From Mytilus californianus (lineage: Eukaryota > Mollusca > Bivalvia > Mytilida > Mytilidae): DNA of 64,000 bases. Both the position numbers and the translations under genes were made by a program. This document shows, in pieces, positions 1 to 12,936 of the stretch (position 1 is the stretch's first letter; every line of letters starts with the position of its first letter). The stretch is from contig NW_026262668.1 of assembly GCF_021869535.1 (NCBI RefSeq), positions 69,089,558 through 69,153,557 on the forward strand. Direction: 5' to 3'. The notes beneath the pieces were generated by a model. The model ran no database searches, had not been told where the DNA came from, and saw nothing but the letters and a program-made list of their open reading frames with translations.

Positions 1-242
1 GTACCAATTTTACTGAACTAGATGTGCATTTCGACAATTAATGTCTTTTCAGTGATGCTCAAGGCCAAAATATTTGAAAATCCAAAACCTAATACAAACG
101 TTGATCAACCAAAAGAAACTAAAGTATAGCGAAAACCCGACAAGGAAACAGAGCTTTGCATACGGTAGATATATTCGTTAATTTAAAATGATTTCGAAAA
201 TTTTATTTCAGTAAATTTCAATCAAAACAGTGTATGTATTTT

Positions 243-350
243 CACGCCAGTACCGAAGCACTGGTTACTGGACTGGTGATACCCTCGCTGACTAACAGTC
301 CACCAGCAGAGGTATCCACCAAGTGGTAGTAATTGTACTTCACCAGATGC
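243..350 (+). repeat. Dispersed repeat, copy 1 of 3
   Basis: The stretch reading GTACCGAAGCACTGG, then GATACCCTCG, then CAGTCCACCAGCAG recurs in diverged form at 7107-7200 and 7510-7610. I know the motif as a common dispersed sequence in Mytilus, but its parent element is not identified. Confidence 0.55.
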
Positions 351-1465
351 TCGAAGAAATGTTCATTGGAATCTGAGACGTCATTGCAAAAAAGGACAAA
401 TCAACTAAGAAAAGAACACTCAAGAAGAAGACGGCAACGAATCCTCATCATCATCAAGAAATGAACAATAGGAGAGGAAAAGTCGTCCAGTTAATCAGAA
501 GTTTTGGTATGAAGATTAAAATAAAATAATACAATGTCAAGGTTTATATAGGACATCGGTCACTTTTAATGTTTGATATAGTAAAAGCTAGTTGAGGTGG
601 GTAGATTTCATTTTACGTGTATTTAGAAAACCTCTATTGTTTACTGACAATAAATCTTCTTAATGTATGGGGTATTGTGAACCATATCTATCAAGGGATG
701 TTTCTTGTGTTTGAATGAAGTTTTGTTATAAAATGATATTCATAACAGTAAAGCAATAAATCTGACACATTTAATCCCAGTCGCAATACCAATCATCCTG
801 GCGTTATACTGTATCTCCGAACCATAAAAAACAAACGAATTTCAAGCGAAAAAGTCATGGCTTTAATCATCTCCTAATACCCCAAAAGGAGACTTTAATA
901 GATATTTACACTCAGATTTATTTCAAGATATTTTTATGTTTATGAAAGAGGCAACGGAAGTACTGACGTTTGAATATCATAAATCCATTAAAAAGATACA
1001 AATCAAGGAACATTTCTACTTGATCAGATTGTGCAGTAATATGGTATACAGATTAAAGAAAATATAACTGTCATTGAAGAGACGTTCCTAAGAGATTTGA
1101 AATACATTGTAGCTTATATACCGCTATCAATATAAGCTTTGTCAAAAAAATATATTATCATGTTTTTGACAGTTGTAAAATGTGAAAATGGTTCCTTCTG
1201 AGAGAAATTAACTTCCAATGTAAATTTTTTGCCAGTTTTAGGATTTTGTCTATTATTTTGAAAAAAAAACACCAATATATATATGACAGAAACTGTGCAA
1301 AGCAAACATGATCAGCAATACAAGACCAAACAGACTAAATGGCTTTAAATACGATTTTGACCCATTTTAGCGTGTTTGCATATCATCATGAAAATATATA
1401 GAAAGACCGAAACCGTCTGGAGCAAATATTGTCAGCAATACGATATCTACAAAAATATCAAAATG

Positions 1466-1549
1466 ACAGGAATCATTAGCTGACATCTTCTAAGATACTT
1501 TGTCATTACAGGAATCATTAGCTGACATCTTCTAAGATACTTTGTCATT
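1466..1549. repeat. Perfect 42-bp tandem duplication
   Basis: Two adjacent identical 42-bp copies (1466-1507 and 1508-1549), each beginning ACAGGAATCATTAGC and ending TTTGTCATT. The identity implies a recent local duplication. Confidence 0.9.
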
Positions 1550-1804
1550 TGATGACGATTGTTTTATATTTTGGTATATTGTCTTGACAACAATAATAGA
1601 AATATTAAAAATGAAACAATAATAACATGAAGGCAATAACAAATAAATCGCATGATCAAAATTCATTGGATATATATTTATTATCCCGAGGAGCATAAAT
1701 CCTACCATACGATGTCTTCGTAGATCATGATGGTAATAATGCATTTTGTATAGAATATTATACGTGGTTACATGGCACAGACTAGGCACTCGATTATTGA
1801 AGTG

Positions 1805-2096
1805 TTATGTTTATAAGGTTTATGTGGTTGATTGGTCTCGAACAGGCGATGTTGTCATTGGTGCTCCTCGCTCTTGAGTAAGAATCCCACGAGGGCTGTC
1901 AGAGGCCCGCTGAGGGTACGAATAAATTTTCCAAGCTTTAAATTTAATTCTTACTCATATAAAAATCATCAGCCACCAAATAATTTGATTTTCAGAAATT
2001 ACATATATGTTTGGCTGTAAACTGTATTGGTACGTGTTAAAATCAATAGTTAAAATGTACAATCTATTCTTAGTATTGTCAACCTTATAAACATAA
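1805..2096. repeat. Possible small foldback/MITE
   Basis: TTATGTTTATAAGGTT occurs near 1805-1820 and in reverse complement near 2081-2096, bounding about 290 bp. This is compatible with a small non-autonomous TIR element. I see no clear target-site duplication. Confidence 0.4.
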
Positions 2097-3110
2097 AACT
2101 ACTGTTTTCATTGATTTAGAAAAAAGAACGTTAAGATATAACGATTAAATAATTATGAATCATACCCATATCTAACAATTTTGAAATAAAGGTGTCATTA
2201 CAGCAATGGAAACGAACTTGTATATTAGATAAAAACAGAAGGAAGAACGAAACGTATAGTTTTCTATTGGATTGTCATAGACATTTGTGTAGACCTTGTT
2301 TGACAGGTCGGTTTGTCATGTGATTAGTTTTAACTGTTAAACAGGTGTTTTGCAGATGTAAATCATACCAGTCAATGTTTTTTTAGAGTGTTTGTATATA
2401 AAATGACATATGGCTAGTATTATCTTAACCAATATATATGTAGAATGTTTGCATTCATAATACTGAAATAAATACAAATTTGATGAATTCAATTAATTTT
2501 ACCGATGTTGCTCTGGACGACTGACAAATACTTAGGCTAGTTTTTATATACTTAAGTATTATTACATGAAAGTCGTTGAAAATATATTTTTGAGTCGAAA
2601 ATAAAAAGCATTGAAAATTAATCATTTCTAATATGATTCAAAATTAAGTAAGATAACAATAAATAAAACCATAAAACATACGTTACCGCACCATCTATTG
2701 TATACTTAACAGAAAATGGTGATCAAACAAAAGCAGCAGTTAAACTTAATAGTAACTGTTCCATTCCTAAAGAACCCTTTGGTTATAGACATAAAGTCAA
2801 TTAGGATGGTAATCGTGGCATTAAGTCCTACGACTTGTAATGGTATAATTCCACAGTCTTTACACATTTTTTATTCTTTGCAACGGAGGCATTGTTTGGT
2901 TGATCTGTTACAAGAAAAACTTCCATCCAGATATGTCTTTTCCTGTTTTCTACTGTTAGTCAAAACGTTCTGTCTTAATTTCCAAATAGAAACAGCTATG
3001 AAGATTTATTGTTTAGTTTGACCATGTATTAAATATGAATTAATTGCCACTAGATGTAAGCAAAGAATCATTTTGATACCGTTTTCTGGGTTTGTTCTTT
3101 AAATAAACCA

Positions 3111-3440
3111 ACATAATAAACTAGTTTAATCCCACTACATTCTGAATATGCCTGCCCCAAGTCAGGAGCATGTAATTCAGTGGTTGTCGTTTATTGCTGT
3201 ACATAATATTTGTTCTTCGTTCATTGTTTTGTACATAAATCAGGCCGAAAGTTTTCTCAATTAAATTGTTTTACATTTGTCATTTCGGGGCCTTTTAAAG
3301 CTTACTTTGCGGTATGGGTTTTGCTCATTGTTGAATGCCCCACTATGACCTACAGTTGTAAACTACTATACCATTTGGTCTCTGGTGGAGAGTTGTCTCA
3401 TAGGCAATCATATCACAGCTTCTTATTTTTATACAACACT
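3111..3440 (+). repeat. High-copy mussel repeat, copy A
   Basis: Carries CCCAAGTCAGGAGC, GTAATTCAGTGGTTGTCG, TTTCGGGGCCTTTTA, GCGGTATGGG and GAGAGTTGTCTCAT in order. The same order appears at 12640-12935 and, in part, at 18385-18590. It looks like the 3' part of a dispersed element; its class is unknown. Confidence 0.75.
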
Positions 3441-6400
3441 CTATACATTTCACTTAATTTATGTTGATGAATAGATTTACAAAAATGTGCTCGATAAGCA
3501 ATTTCAAGGGAGACAGAGATAGATTAATAGTTTTATAATGCAACAGATTTTATTTGTGGTAAGAATAATAACCTTGCACAATAGATTTGAAAAATAAATA
3601 TCTTTAATTTAATAAATTGATACAAATAAAGGTGGAAATTTTACACCAACAAGGTTTTCATTTCATTTTTAATATCAAAAGCATCGAACTGACAAATACA
3701 CTGAGTTTTAGAAATAACAACATCTTATCTGTGGTTTACTATATGTACTGTTTGAAGAAATTAGTTGAACTGTTATTTATGGGAAGAAGTACATTAGATT
3801 CAAGAAAAGTATAAGCAGTGTTTCAATATTTTGTCAATTGAAAATAAGCGTTAACGGTCCATTTATAGTGTTGTCTAGAGAGTCCTTTCTAGATCCAGTA
3901 CATATATCGATTCGGCTATATCCTTTGTGAAAAAATGAAGATCCAGTATCTACAACCTACAAAGGTAGTATGATTATTGTAAAAGTTAAATAATCGAACA
4001 TGGAATAAACATATCCGTGCAATTAAAAAGCAAGAAGCATTGTTAGTTTGTTTCGACTTATGAGTTTGAATGTCCATTTAGTATCTTTCGCTTATCTTTT
4101 ATCTGCAGTTACAACACGGTCGAACGAACAAACGAATGAACGGACACAGTAGAGCTCATCTTCCTTCAAACATGACCGTCAAAACAACTACAAATAGAGA
4201 TTGGAAGTAAAATGAATCAACAAAATATGGAGAAAAAATCATTAGAATGGCCAATGGCGACTAAACATTTGGTTTTTACATATTTATCATTCTATTGCAT
4301 ATAATTGATCGATCTGCTTACCTTTACCAAATGTTTCAACCATTCTGACTTAAAACAGAAAAATTAAGTAAAGAGCCCAATACAAAAAATGAAACGATAT
4401 ATGAAGCATCTTTTTTACCAAACTAGTAAATACTTCACACTTTCATAATCCTTGTGAAAAACTTTGGTTGTCAATTTTATTGTTACCGCCATAAAACATG
4501 GCCGCATCTATTATCTAAAAAAAATCCCGTAAACGTCCATTTGCTACCAACATTTGAATTGTTGATATATTTAAGATTTCATTGTTTTTGAAATATTTTG
4601 GATTTTATTACTATTACTGCGACATAACTGTCATCGTTTCTTGATTAAAAATGTATAATATGCACATCTTGACGCGCAAACAACTATTTTATGACCAATT
4701 GGTATCAAAACCTTATGAAGCTAATACATTTTTTATCCAAAATAAACTACTTCACCCATGCTAAATGTTCGGTGTTTGCAGAATTATTAAAAGAAAGGCC
4801 CTCTAAGATCAGCTTTGTATGTGGAACCCCTACATTCTGGATAGGGTTCAAAAAAGGAAATTCTAAATGTACTTTAATTTCTTAGCCCATGTGATTTCAA
4901 ATAATATATCATTTTCATATAAAATGTTTGTTTAACCTTTTCTCAGCCATACGGCCTATCTGGCCTATTCAAAAACACTACCTTTGAGTGCCACGGGTGA
5001 GGCCCAAAGGCCAACGGAATTTTGACGTTACGTTATATGAACAATACGTCATAATGCTAGAGTGGGGGATTTGAAAGATGGCCGTCGTCAACTCTATTCC
5101 AACTCCGTGATTTGGGGTTTCGCCATCAAAAAATGAAGAAGAACCACAATGTAATATCAACTAGAGAGGACCAATAAAAATGCTAGATATAAACTCGTCG
5201 CCATTAGTTTATTTTTATTTACTGTTCTCTTTAGAGTTGACGAAAATATTTGTGCGACAAACAAACATATTGGAAGAATTTCTTTGATTTTTACGTTCAT
5301 TTTTTGCAAGCATGAGCACCTGTTAGCTTGGTAAATACATATGCAATTCTTTCTGTTCAGATAATAAAAAAATATGTCGTGTGTTTATATTTTTTTGAGG
5401 AATATTAAAATAAACATTTTGTTTTAATGAATAATATATTTTATTTCAAATCACCTGGGATACATAAACGCTAAGCAGTCCCTGCTTTTTTTCATATCCC
5501 ATTTGAACATAATCAAAACAAAATAAACATCTAATTTTGTATCTTTTAAAAATTGCCCGTATCAACTTTTGATAATCGGTTCAATGACTTAACTTGAAAT
5601 CGAGAATTTTTTTCGGGGTTTCTGTTTTAACTGCAACTTTACTGAATGCATATGTTGTCCTATTAAAACTCTCACGAGCTGAACAAAACAAACATACTTA
5701 CAGACAAAGTAGCACAAAGATAAATTTAAGCAAAATCATGTTCCGATAACGTTTACAGTGTTATGCAATGAATATTCGTCGCCTACAGTTTTTTTGTCAT
5801 ATATTTTTCATAAAACTACGTATTTTTAAAAACATATTGTGAGATCAATTCTGGTTAGAATTTAAACAACTTAGAACCAATAGAAACAGATTTGTCAGTG
5901 GTATATTGGTTTATTTGGTTATATTCTTTATGAGAAGCGTTTTTCCCTTTTGATGATATATACATAAATATCATTTTTGTCAGGAAATTTGCTATATAGT
6001 TCAACCAAATGAGCGATAGTGACTCCTTGGAACATTTTTTTTAAACCTGCTGAACCTAACATTCATATTTGGACGTCATATAAATTAATAAATATTGTGA
6101 GGTCTAAATTCAAACGTGCCTATCCCATGAATCGAATAAGAATATTTCTCTCAATTTTACATTATTACATTATTTTACGGAAATTTAAGAAATGAGAAAG
6201 AAATGATTCCACAATAGTTTACAAAAAATTGTAATTTCAAATACATTTATGTGGAGACCTCATAAAAGCTGGTATGAGCGTTTCTTCTAATATTTTGGTT
6301 TTCTTTAGCGGCGTTATTCTACTATTAACTATGACCACTGTAGCTTCCAGTAGAAGCTGGATCATTTTAACTCTACTCTACAGATTATGTGTCGTCTTTA

Positions 6401-6489
6401 ATCTCAATGTTCACATTAGTGGTTATAAAGGTGTGTCTGGTAAAGAAGGCAGTTTATACGCTCGTAAACCTTAGTTTCTAAATAATTAC
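3441..6489. other. Non-genic stretch
   Basis: No recognisable gene. About 45 bp near 4645-4690 (GTATAATATGCACAT) matches the small duplication at 7430-7460 and 7680. A fragment near 4045-4100 resembles mussel repeat sequence. A 66-codon open frame at 6274-6474 is discussed among the rejected items. Confidence 0.6.
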
Positions 6490-7075
6490 TAAAGGAGTAG
6501 GTTCAGTAAGACCCCTTTTTGGCCCCAAAATATAGCAGTTTTACAAAGTTGTTAAAATGTAAACTTTTAACTATTCATTGGAAAGAGGAATACTTCTGTT
6601 ACATACATATGGGCTGTTTTTGATAATACAATGCACATGTATCGGGTACTAGCATCATGAAGTCATGCTAAATAACTGAAATCTTCGAAATTTTAGCATT
6701 TTGGTTAATTTTTAGACGGTTTCCGTCTGAAATGGAAGTGGCCGCATTTGTGTTCATTCTTAATATTTAAATGTAAGTTGTATTTTATGATAATACATAA
6801 CATACATAAAGGTTGAGAATGAACACGGATGCGGCCACTTTCATTTTTGACAAAAACCATCGGAAAAGTGACATATTATGGCATATTTGATAGATTTTTC
6901 ATATTTAAGCTTGAATTTGAGCGTCTTTAATGACTAAATCGGTTTAAACCTTTCACATAAACTGATTGAATCGACTGAAGTAGACACTTAAGTGTTTAAA
7001 AAGTGTCCAAAATCTTTCATCAGATGAACTTGAATTTTGAGGCCAAAATCGGCCCTTACCGGACCTACTCCTTTA
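6490..7075. mobile_element. TIR element (MITE) of 586 bp, foldback-like
   Basis: The ends are imperfect inverted repeats: TAAAGGAGTAGGT at the left, and at the right a stretch whose reverse complement reads TAAAGGAGTAGGTCCGG, extending inward to GGCC. A second nested inverted pair, around GTGGCCGCATTTGTG (about 6735-6765) and its complement (about 6811-6848), makes most of the element able to fold back. Flanking TA dinucleotides fit a Tc1/mariner-type TA target, which is inference. No coding capacity. Confidence 0.75.
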
Positions 7076-7105
7076 TAAACAGACAATTTATGATGGGTAT
7101 GTAAT

Positions 7106-7684
7106 AAATCATCTAGGTACCAAAGTTCTTACTACTGAGCTAATGATACCCTTGGGGACTTATAGTCCACCAGCAGCAGTACGGACCCAGTTCTATCAAA
7201 ATATGCAAATAACAATTTGATGAGTCTGAATCGTTTTTCTGGATTTACCTTCAACAGGAGCGCTTAAAGCCGAATATTTAAAAGCCAAGAATGTTTTAAG
7301 AACCGAAACAGTTGAAGAGCTATATGACCAAAAGGACTTACAAATTAAATAATAGCCAAATCCATCTAAAGTCAACTGTGGATGGTCGTGTTGAAATATT
7401 AGTTTCTGAATAATTTCTAAAATTGATTAAAATGTATAATATGCACATTTTGACGCTTAAACAACTTATGACCGATTTCGGGTTTACGGGATGGTGCTGT
7501 AAGTGTAAATCATTTAGGTACCGAAGTATTTACGACGGAGCTAATGATACCCTCGGGGGCTGAAACTCCACCAGCAGTTGTACGGACTCAGCTCAATCAA
7601 AATCCATCTAAAGTCAACTGTGCATAAGCGAATTGAAATATTAGTTTCTGAATAATTTCTAAAATTGATTAAAATGTATAATAT
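7106..7684 (+). repeat. Imperfect tandem duplication of a dispersed repeat
   Basis: The block GTACCAAAGTTCTTACTAC ... CCACCAGCAGCAGTACGGAC at 7107-7200 recurs diverged at 7510-7610. The block AATCCATCTAAAGTCAACTG ... TGTATAATATGC recurs at 7361 and 7603. The second copy lacks about 160 bp present in the first. Confidence 0.7.
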
Positions 7685-8414
7685 GCCGAAAACAACCACA
7701 TATAATCGTGTCCAGATGTCTAATGATAGAATAAAAATTAAATATTAAGCAAATCAAAAAGAAGATTATTGTCTACGGAATTTCTTCAATGAATCTCTTA
7801 TTTTTCTGTTCTTCATTTTCAAGCTGAAGTCCTTTTCTATTTATATTTTATTATTCTTACCTTAAATTGTACGAGTCTTTTATATTTAAAGTTGATTTCG
7901 GGTATACAAACGTCTGCTCCGTAAGGAATGTGCAAAAACTTATCCATGGCAACGCTAACCCAAGTTTTTTTTCCCACCAAGAACATCTTACAGAGAAATC
8001 AAAGACTTGTTTTGCTAATAGTATAAATTTTAAGTGTCTGCAATACAATTGAGTTACTTTAACCAAGTGGCTATTTATCCGTCTAGCTGAACGGATAGTG
8101 CCAGGACTATTTGTCTGGCATGTTTTGTAATCAATCTTTAAGTGAGCGCCTCTAATATTATCAGCAGCAGCTGGGGTCCTTCAAAAACCCGACCCAGTCG
8201 TTGAATGCCTTGATCATGGATATAAATGGTGGCATTAACCTTTGTGATTAAATATTTTATTTTTTGAAAAGTTGATAGGCAAAATTATTTGCAGATAATA
8301 ACTGTATTGAAAAGGAATAAAAAAGTTGAATCCTCAAGAAAAAGAAGGCTAAATGAACGAAAAACTGAAACATTGCCAAATCCAATGCAGCTGAAAATCC
8401 ATCTTTACGAGATA
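7685..8414. other. Non-genic stretch
   Basis: No gene recognised. Two short open frames overlap on opposite strands at 7857-8066 and neither resembles a protein I know. Confidence 0.55.
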
Positions 8415-8530
8415 AAAAGTAAAATAACAAAAATACCGAACTCCAAGGAAAATTCAAAACGGAAAGTCCTTTATCAAATGGCAAAATCAAAAGCTGAAAC
8501 ACATCAAACGAATGGAAAACAACAGTCATA
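8415..8530 (-). repeat. Dispersed repeat, inverted copy of 20347-20460
   Basis: Read on the minus strand this gives TTTTCCATTCGTTTGATGTG, TTTTGCCATTTGATAA, GGACTTTCCGTTTTG and GTTCGGTATTTTTG, nearly identical to 20347-20457 on the plus strand. It is a high-copy mussel repeat; an overlapping open frame here is not taken as a gene. Confidence 0.8.
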
Positions 8531-8626
8531 TTCTTGGTACAGGATATTTCCTTATGTAGACCATGGCGGATTTAACCTGGTTTTATAGCTCGCTAAACTT
8601 CTCACTTGTATGACAGTCAGGCCTGG

Positions 8627-9515
8627 GGCCATTACATTGCAATGTAATGCATTACATTACAATTACTTTGTGATTCTTCCATTACAATTACAGTTACAAT
8701 TACATTTTTTCTAACATGTAATGCATTACATTACAATTACTTTGCCTGTGTAATGCATTACATTACACATTACTTTTTCAATATAAAAGCTAAAAACATT
8801 TAAAAAACAGATTTTTATAAGAAATTGATAAATATTACCGGGGTATATGTACATATATATACAGTGTTAGTGACATAGACTTCAAATACTTGAAAAATAA
8901 ATAAATTATCATATAATTTTGTTTCTAACATTGATCACTTAATCATTAAGACATCATAAAGGGATTTCAAAGGGATATAATAAATGTGCCATTAAAGGAT
9001 TATCTTGTTAAATGCCTGAGGGCTCTGTGAGGACAAACATAAGTTGAGAAGATTTGATTGCAATAAAAACATTTTGATATTAATTAGGTGAAATAACAAC
9101 CACAGTTTGGTGTAAAAATGTTGATTGACATATTCAATCTTTCATTGAAATACATGTAAGGTGTGTATAGAATTATGTTTAATAATTATTTTTTAGAAGA
9201 TTTTTTAAGGGCAAAATATTTTTAATGATTTAATACAGTAATTAACTGTGACAATAATTTTATTCAATACTTTCTTTTGTTTTTGTTAATATTTTATTTT
9301 TATTTTACTATATTCTTCAATTTTATGTATTTTACCAATTTGTAATGAAAAGTAATGTACAGTAATGGAGGCATTACATTGATTTTTAACTAAAGTAATC
9401 ATTACATTACATGTAATTGTAATGCCGAAAATGTGCATTACAAATTACTTTGCATTACATCAAATGAATGTAATATTACAATGCATTACAATTACAAATT
9501 ACCATTACCCCACGC
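8627..9515. mobile_element. TIR element rich in TAATGCATTACA motifs
   Basis: Both ends are packed with ATTACATTACA-type motifs. The left end begins CTGGGGCCATTACATTG and the right end, reverse complemented, begins GTGGGGTAATGG and then runs into TGTAATGCATT. Length is about 890 bp with an AT-rich interior and no transposase. Class not assigned; target duplication not clear. Confidence 0.6.
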
Positions 9516-10870
9516 ATAAAATTCCATTATATTGACAACAATGTGTGAACAAAACAAACACAAACAGACACTCATACCACATCTTCTTATTTCTATAAGG
9601 TGAAAATGTCAAAAATAGGAGTACAGCAGTCAACATTGTGTTGTGTTGTAATTGTGGTATTTTTATATATAATACATGCCTTTAAACAATTTATTACATG
9701 GCAAATCTCTTTTAAGCTAGATTCTAAAGAATGTAATATCCCAAAAGCTCAAGTGAAACGTATCTTTATCCGAAAAAAGACCGTGTATATTTGTAAAATA
9801 AAGAGTAAATTCGATATTTTTTTAATCGTTATCTTTTAAATAAATAGTCACTACGGATTAACTTAATTTTGCTTTAAAAGATGAATTATCGTTCTAGGTG
9901 GCACTTTGTAAATACAGCTGTTTAACAAGCCACGCCTCTTTTGGGGATTTATATAATATTCATAGATATTTTGTTTTGTTTACGTACTGGTTCCAAGATA
10001 TGATCTCTATGTTTCATCTCATAGAGAAATAACTTGGTAATGTTACCGTATAAAAACATATAGTAGCGGCGAACATCGAATTATGAGTGAGACTCAGGGT
10101 AAAGGTAGGGGTTGTACAGAATTTTAGTATAAGTTTAAACTCTTAGAAGTTCGGGCATATAAATGTTGAAAATATGCCACATAACCCTATGTTTTGACCT
10201 TTGAATAAAAAAGTAGTGCATATCAACTTTCCGTTCTAGGATATAATTTATCACGAAACTTCATAGTAAAAGTGGGCGGCTTTAGCCACATAGGGAGTTC
10301 CTATGGGAAATTGCATTGTCTATATTTACAGAAGTGCAACCTATATTGGGTGAAAAAGAGAACATTATTTTCCAAAAAATTATTACACAAATTCAGAGCA
10401 TACTTATGTAAAGAAGACTTTCCAAATGTTTTTTAAAAAAATCCGCTTGTGTTTGTCTTTTGAAACAAAAAGTAAGGTATGTCTATCCAAAGGATAGAAA
10501 TGTAAAAAAAAAACCGAAATTCTGAGTAAATGTCTAAAATATCGACCCCATTTATCTCTTAAAGTAGCACATGAAGGTATATTTTTTATTACATATTTGA
10601 ATTGCTTATGTGAAAAATAGCCACCGAATTGTTTATTAGAAAGTCTACTTCAGATTCGAGATGACCATATGAAACACCACAGGAATGTCTGTTGGAGTTT
10701 GATCTGATTCCGGGGCCAATGTCCGGAAACGAATCACCTGAAAACGAGACAAAGAATCTGCAATTTCATCTGGAAAAAGCCAAAAAAAGCCCTATAGTTG
10801 ACTCTAGTTCCTTCAATTTTATCTTTTTTCGACCAACCATATATTGAATACCAGACTTTAACTTAATTAC
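9516..10870. other. Non-genic stretch
   Basis: The 9570-9600 segment ends in CATACCACATCTTCTT, the tail motif of the mussel repeat seen at 12900 and 18580. The rest is AT-rich with no recognisable gene. It may include 3' remains of the DIRS-like element that follows on the minus strand, but no recombinase motif was found. Confidence 0.5.
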
Positions 10871-10876
10871 CTTGTT

Positions 10877-11610
10877 TTAAGGAATTTTCACCAACATAAG
10901 TAAAGTATCAATGTCAAGACCAAGAAATGCCAAGGTCGTCGTAGGTCCAACTGTTTTATTTTCTGCCAATGGCACATCTAAATCCTTAAAAACTTTCATA
11001 AAAGTTTTCATTAATACCTCACAATTTTTATTTGACTCGGGTCCAGCAAATATAAAATCATCTAAATAATGATCCAGAGTGTCCAGAACAGACTTTGATT
11101 GAACAGCCCAGTGTAAAAAGGTTGAAAAGCGTTCAAAAAGCTGACATGAGCAACTCAATCCTAAGGGTAAGCATTTATTTATGTAAAACTTATCCTGAAA
11201 TTTTATATCCATAAGATCAAAATCTGCAGGATTTATGATTAAAAGTCAGAAGGCCTTGCGAATATCGATTTTTCCAATTTCCGCACGCTTACCGAGAGCC
11301 GAAATCATGTCCGAAACATTGTCAAATGAGGAGTATTTCACACTATAATAATCTGCGGATATAAAATCATGAATACTTCCACCATCAAGATAAGACAAAT
11401 GGGATACGAGACGCCAACCATTATCTGTTTTTTAACAAGCCCAATTGGAGAATTTAGGAGCGTCGATATAGGTTTGTTTGAAAATGGACCCAAAATCCTA
11501 CCAAGTTTGCCCTCGTCCTGCAACTTTGCGAATGTTTCGAACTTGTAAATTTCTGCAGACGTCAAATTTCTTGCGGTAGTTGAAATACATGGACCTTCAT
11601 ATTGTAACAT
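10877..11610 (-). pseudogene. Decayed DIRS-like reverse transcriptase
   Basis: On the minus strand the reading passes through a DNGWRLVSHLSYLDG block, then KIDIRKAF followed immediately by an in-frame stop near 11243. Next come NKCLPLGLSCSC, the catalytic HYLDDFIFAGP box (YxDD type) and an AFLGLDID block. These match the RT of DIRS-like, tyrosine-recombinase retrotransposons. A frame change near 11430 separates the upstream part (RNLTSAE ... LQDEGKLGRILGPFSN ... NSPIGLVKK). With at least one stop and one frameshift it cannot make a functional enzyme. RNase H and tyrosine recombinase were not found downstream. Confidence 0.8.
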
Positions 11611-11893
11611 AAACCCAAAAGTAAACCCCTCAAGCAGGAACTGGGCATCTACAATATTTGTATAATCCCCTCGATACTTTTTAATTCAATTGTGTATTGG
11701 AGTCCACCCTTTATCCCATAGGTAACGCATCAGTTTGGACGCTGAAAGTAATACAATCTCAATTCTATACAAAATTAACAATAGGAACAATGTCATAAAA
11801 TTCATGAAAATTTAACATAATATCTCTTAAAGAAACAAACACAAACTGTTGGCACAACTGTAATTGCTTTCTTCTAAATAATCACTTCATATA

Positions 11894-12292
11894 TTGACCA
11901 GTATACGATTTCGTATTCTGATTGTGGCGACACTGCACCGAGTTGTTACCACGTGCCTGAAATCTCAGTCTAAAATGAGGCATAGTTTGCTGAAATCTTG
12001 CATTGCCGCCTGCACTATTCGGATAAACGTTTTGTCTAGGGCACTAAATATGTGGATGCTGATCAAAACATCTTAAACAAGAATGAGTATAAGTACACGA
12101 TTGATTCACGCATTTACCGTGGTTATTGGAATCGTACCATTTAAAGGGCTCCGTGCTTAATGGTGCATTACTAATAGCAGACTGAGGATACATATAGAGC
12201 AGCCATAGTTCAGGGTCAACAACAGCCCAAGAACCAGCTGCGGCTCTTTTCACAAAAAATCTTAAGAGTAAAAATACTCGTAAGTCATACAC
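11894..12292 (-). pseudogene. DIRS-like gag fragment with zinc-knuckle-like motif
   Basis: Minus-strand reading contains CVNQSCTYTHSCLRCFDQHP, a Cys/His cluster spaced C-x4-C-x3-H-x2-C-x2-C-x3-H, preceded by PELWLLYMYPQS. Such a cluster upstream of the RT is usual in DIRS-type elements. It lies 5' of the RT pseudogene on the same strand, so I read both as one element. Open frames are short and interrupted. Confidence 0.55.
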
Positions 12293-12614
12293 ATTTCATG
12301 AAATAACGACTTTATGTTTATCCCCAGAAGAGTCTTGTGAATTAACTAATAGTAAGCTTACAGTGATATGTCTTGCCAGGTCATCACTGGCATTTAGTCT
12401 TAGATGCATGATTTTTTTATTAGTTTTTAGTGGCTTTGAACTAGCTGTCTGTAACTGCGAGTACTCTCAGATCTGTACTTAGTGTCTTTTTGTTGTTTGG
12501 ATGTACAAGTACCCGGCCACATCCACTTGTATTTGTATTTTTATCCATCTGATGAGTTAAGCCTCTTTCAACTGATTTTTATAGTTCGTTCTTATGTTGT
12601 ACTGTTACACCACT

Positions 12615-12935
12615 GTCCCAGGTTAGGGGGAGGGTTGGGATCCCGCTTACATGTTTAACCCCGCCACATTCTGTATGTAAGGCCTGTCCCAAGTCAGGAG
12701 CCTGTAATTCAGTGGTTGTCGTTTGTTTATGTGTTTCATATTGTTTTTCGTTCATTTTTTGTACATAAATTAGGCCGTTAGTTTTCTCGTTTGAATTGTT
12801 TTATATTGTCATTTCGGGGCCTTTTATAGCTGACTGTGCGGTATGGCTATAGTTGTTAATTTCTGTGTCATTTGGTCTGACTCTCTTGTGGAGAGTTGTC
12901 TCATTGGCAATCATACCACATCTTCTTTTTTTATA
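12615..12935 (+). repeat. High-copy mussel repeat, copy B
   Basis: Contains GGGGGAGGGTTGGGATC, ACATGTTTAACCCCGCC, CCCAAGTCAGGAGCC, TTCAGTGGTTGTCG, TTTCGGGGCCTTTTATAG, TGCGGTATGG, GAGAGTTGTCTCATTGGC and the tail CATACCACATCTTC. Its first part matches 55750-55840 and the rest matches 3141-3430. It appears inserted in the DIRS-like remnant. Confidence 0.8.
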
Positions 12936-12936
12936 C

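Larger units (their letters stand above)
1..3110. other. AT-rich non-genic stretch
   Basis: No gene is recognisable here. The open frames are short and unlike known proteins. Small repeats listed separately lie at 243-350, 1466-1549 and 1805-2096; the remainder is unassigned AT-rich DNA. Confidence 0.6.

Noticed and set aside
6274-6474. 66-codon frame with a signal-peptide-like start (ILVFFSGVILLL...VASS)
   Set aside because: One Cys only, no known mussel peptide pattern, no splice or polyA context. Could be a secreted peptide exon, but the evidence is too thin to call.
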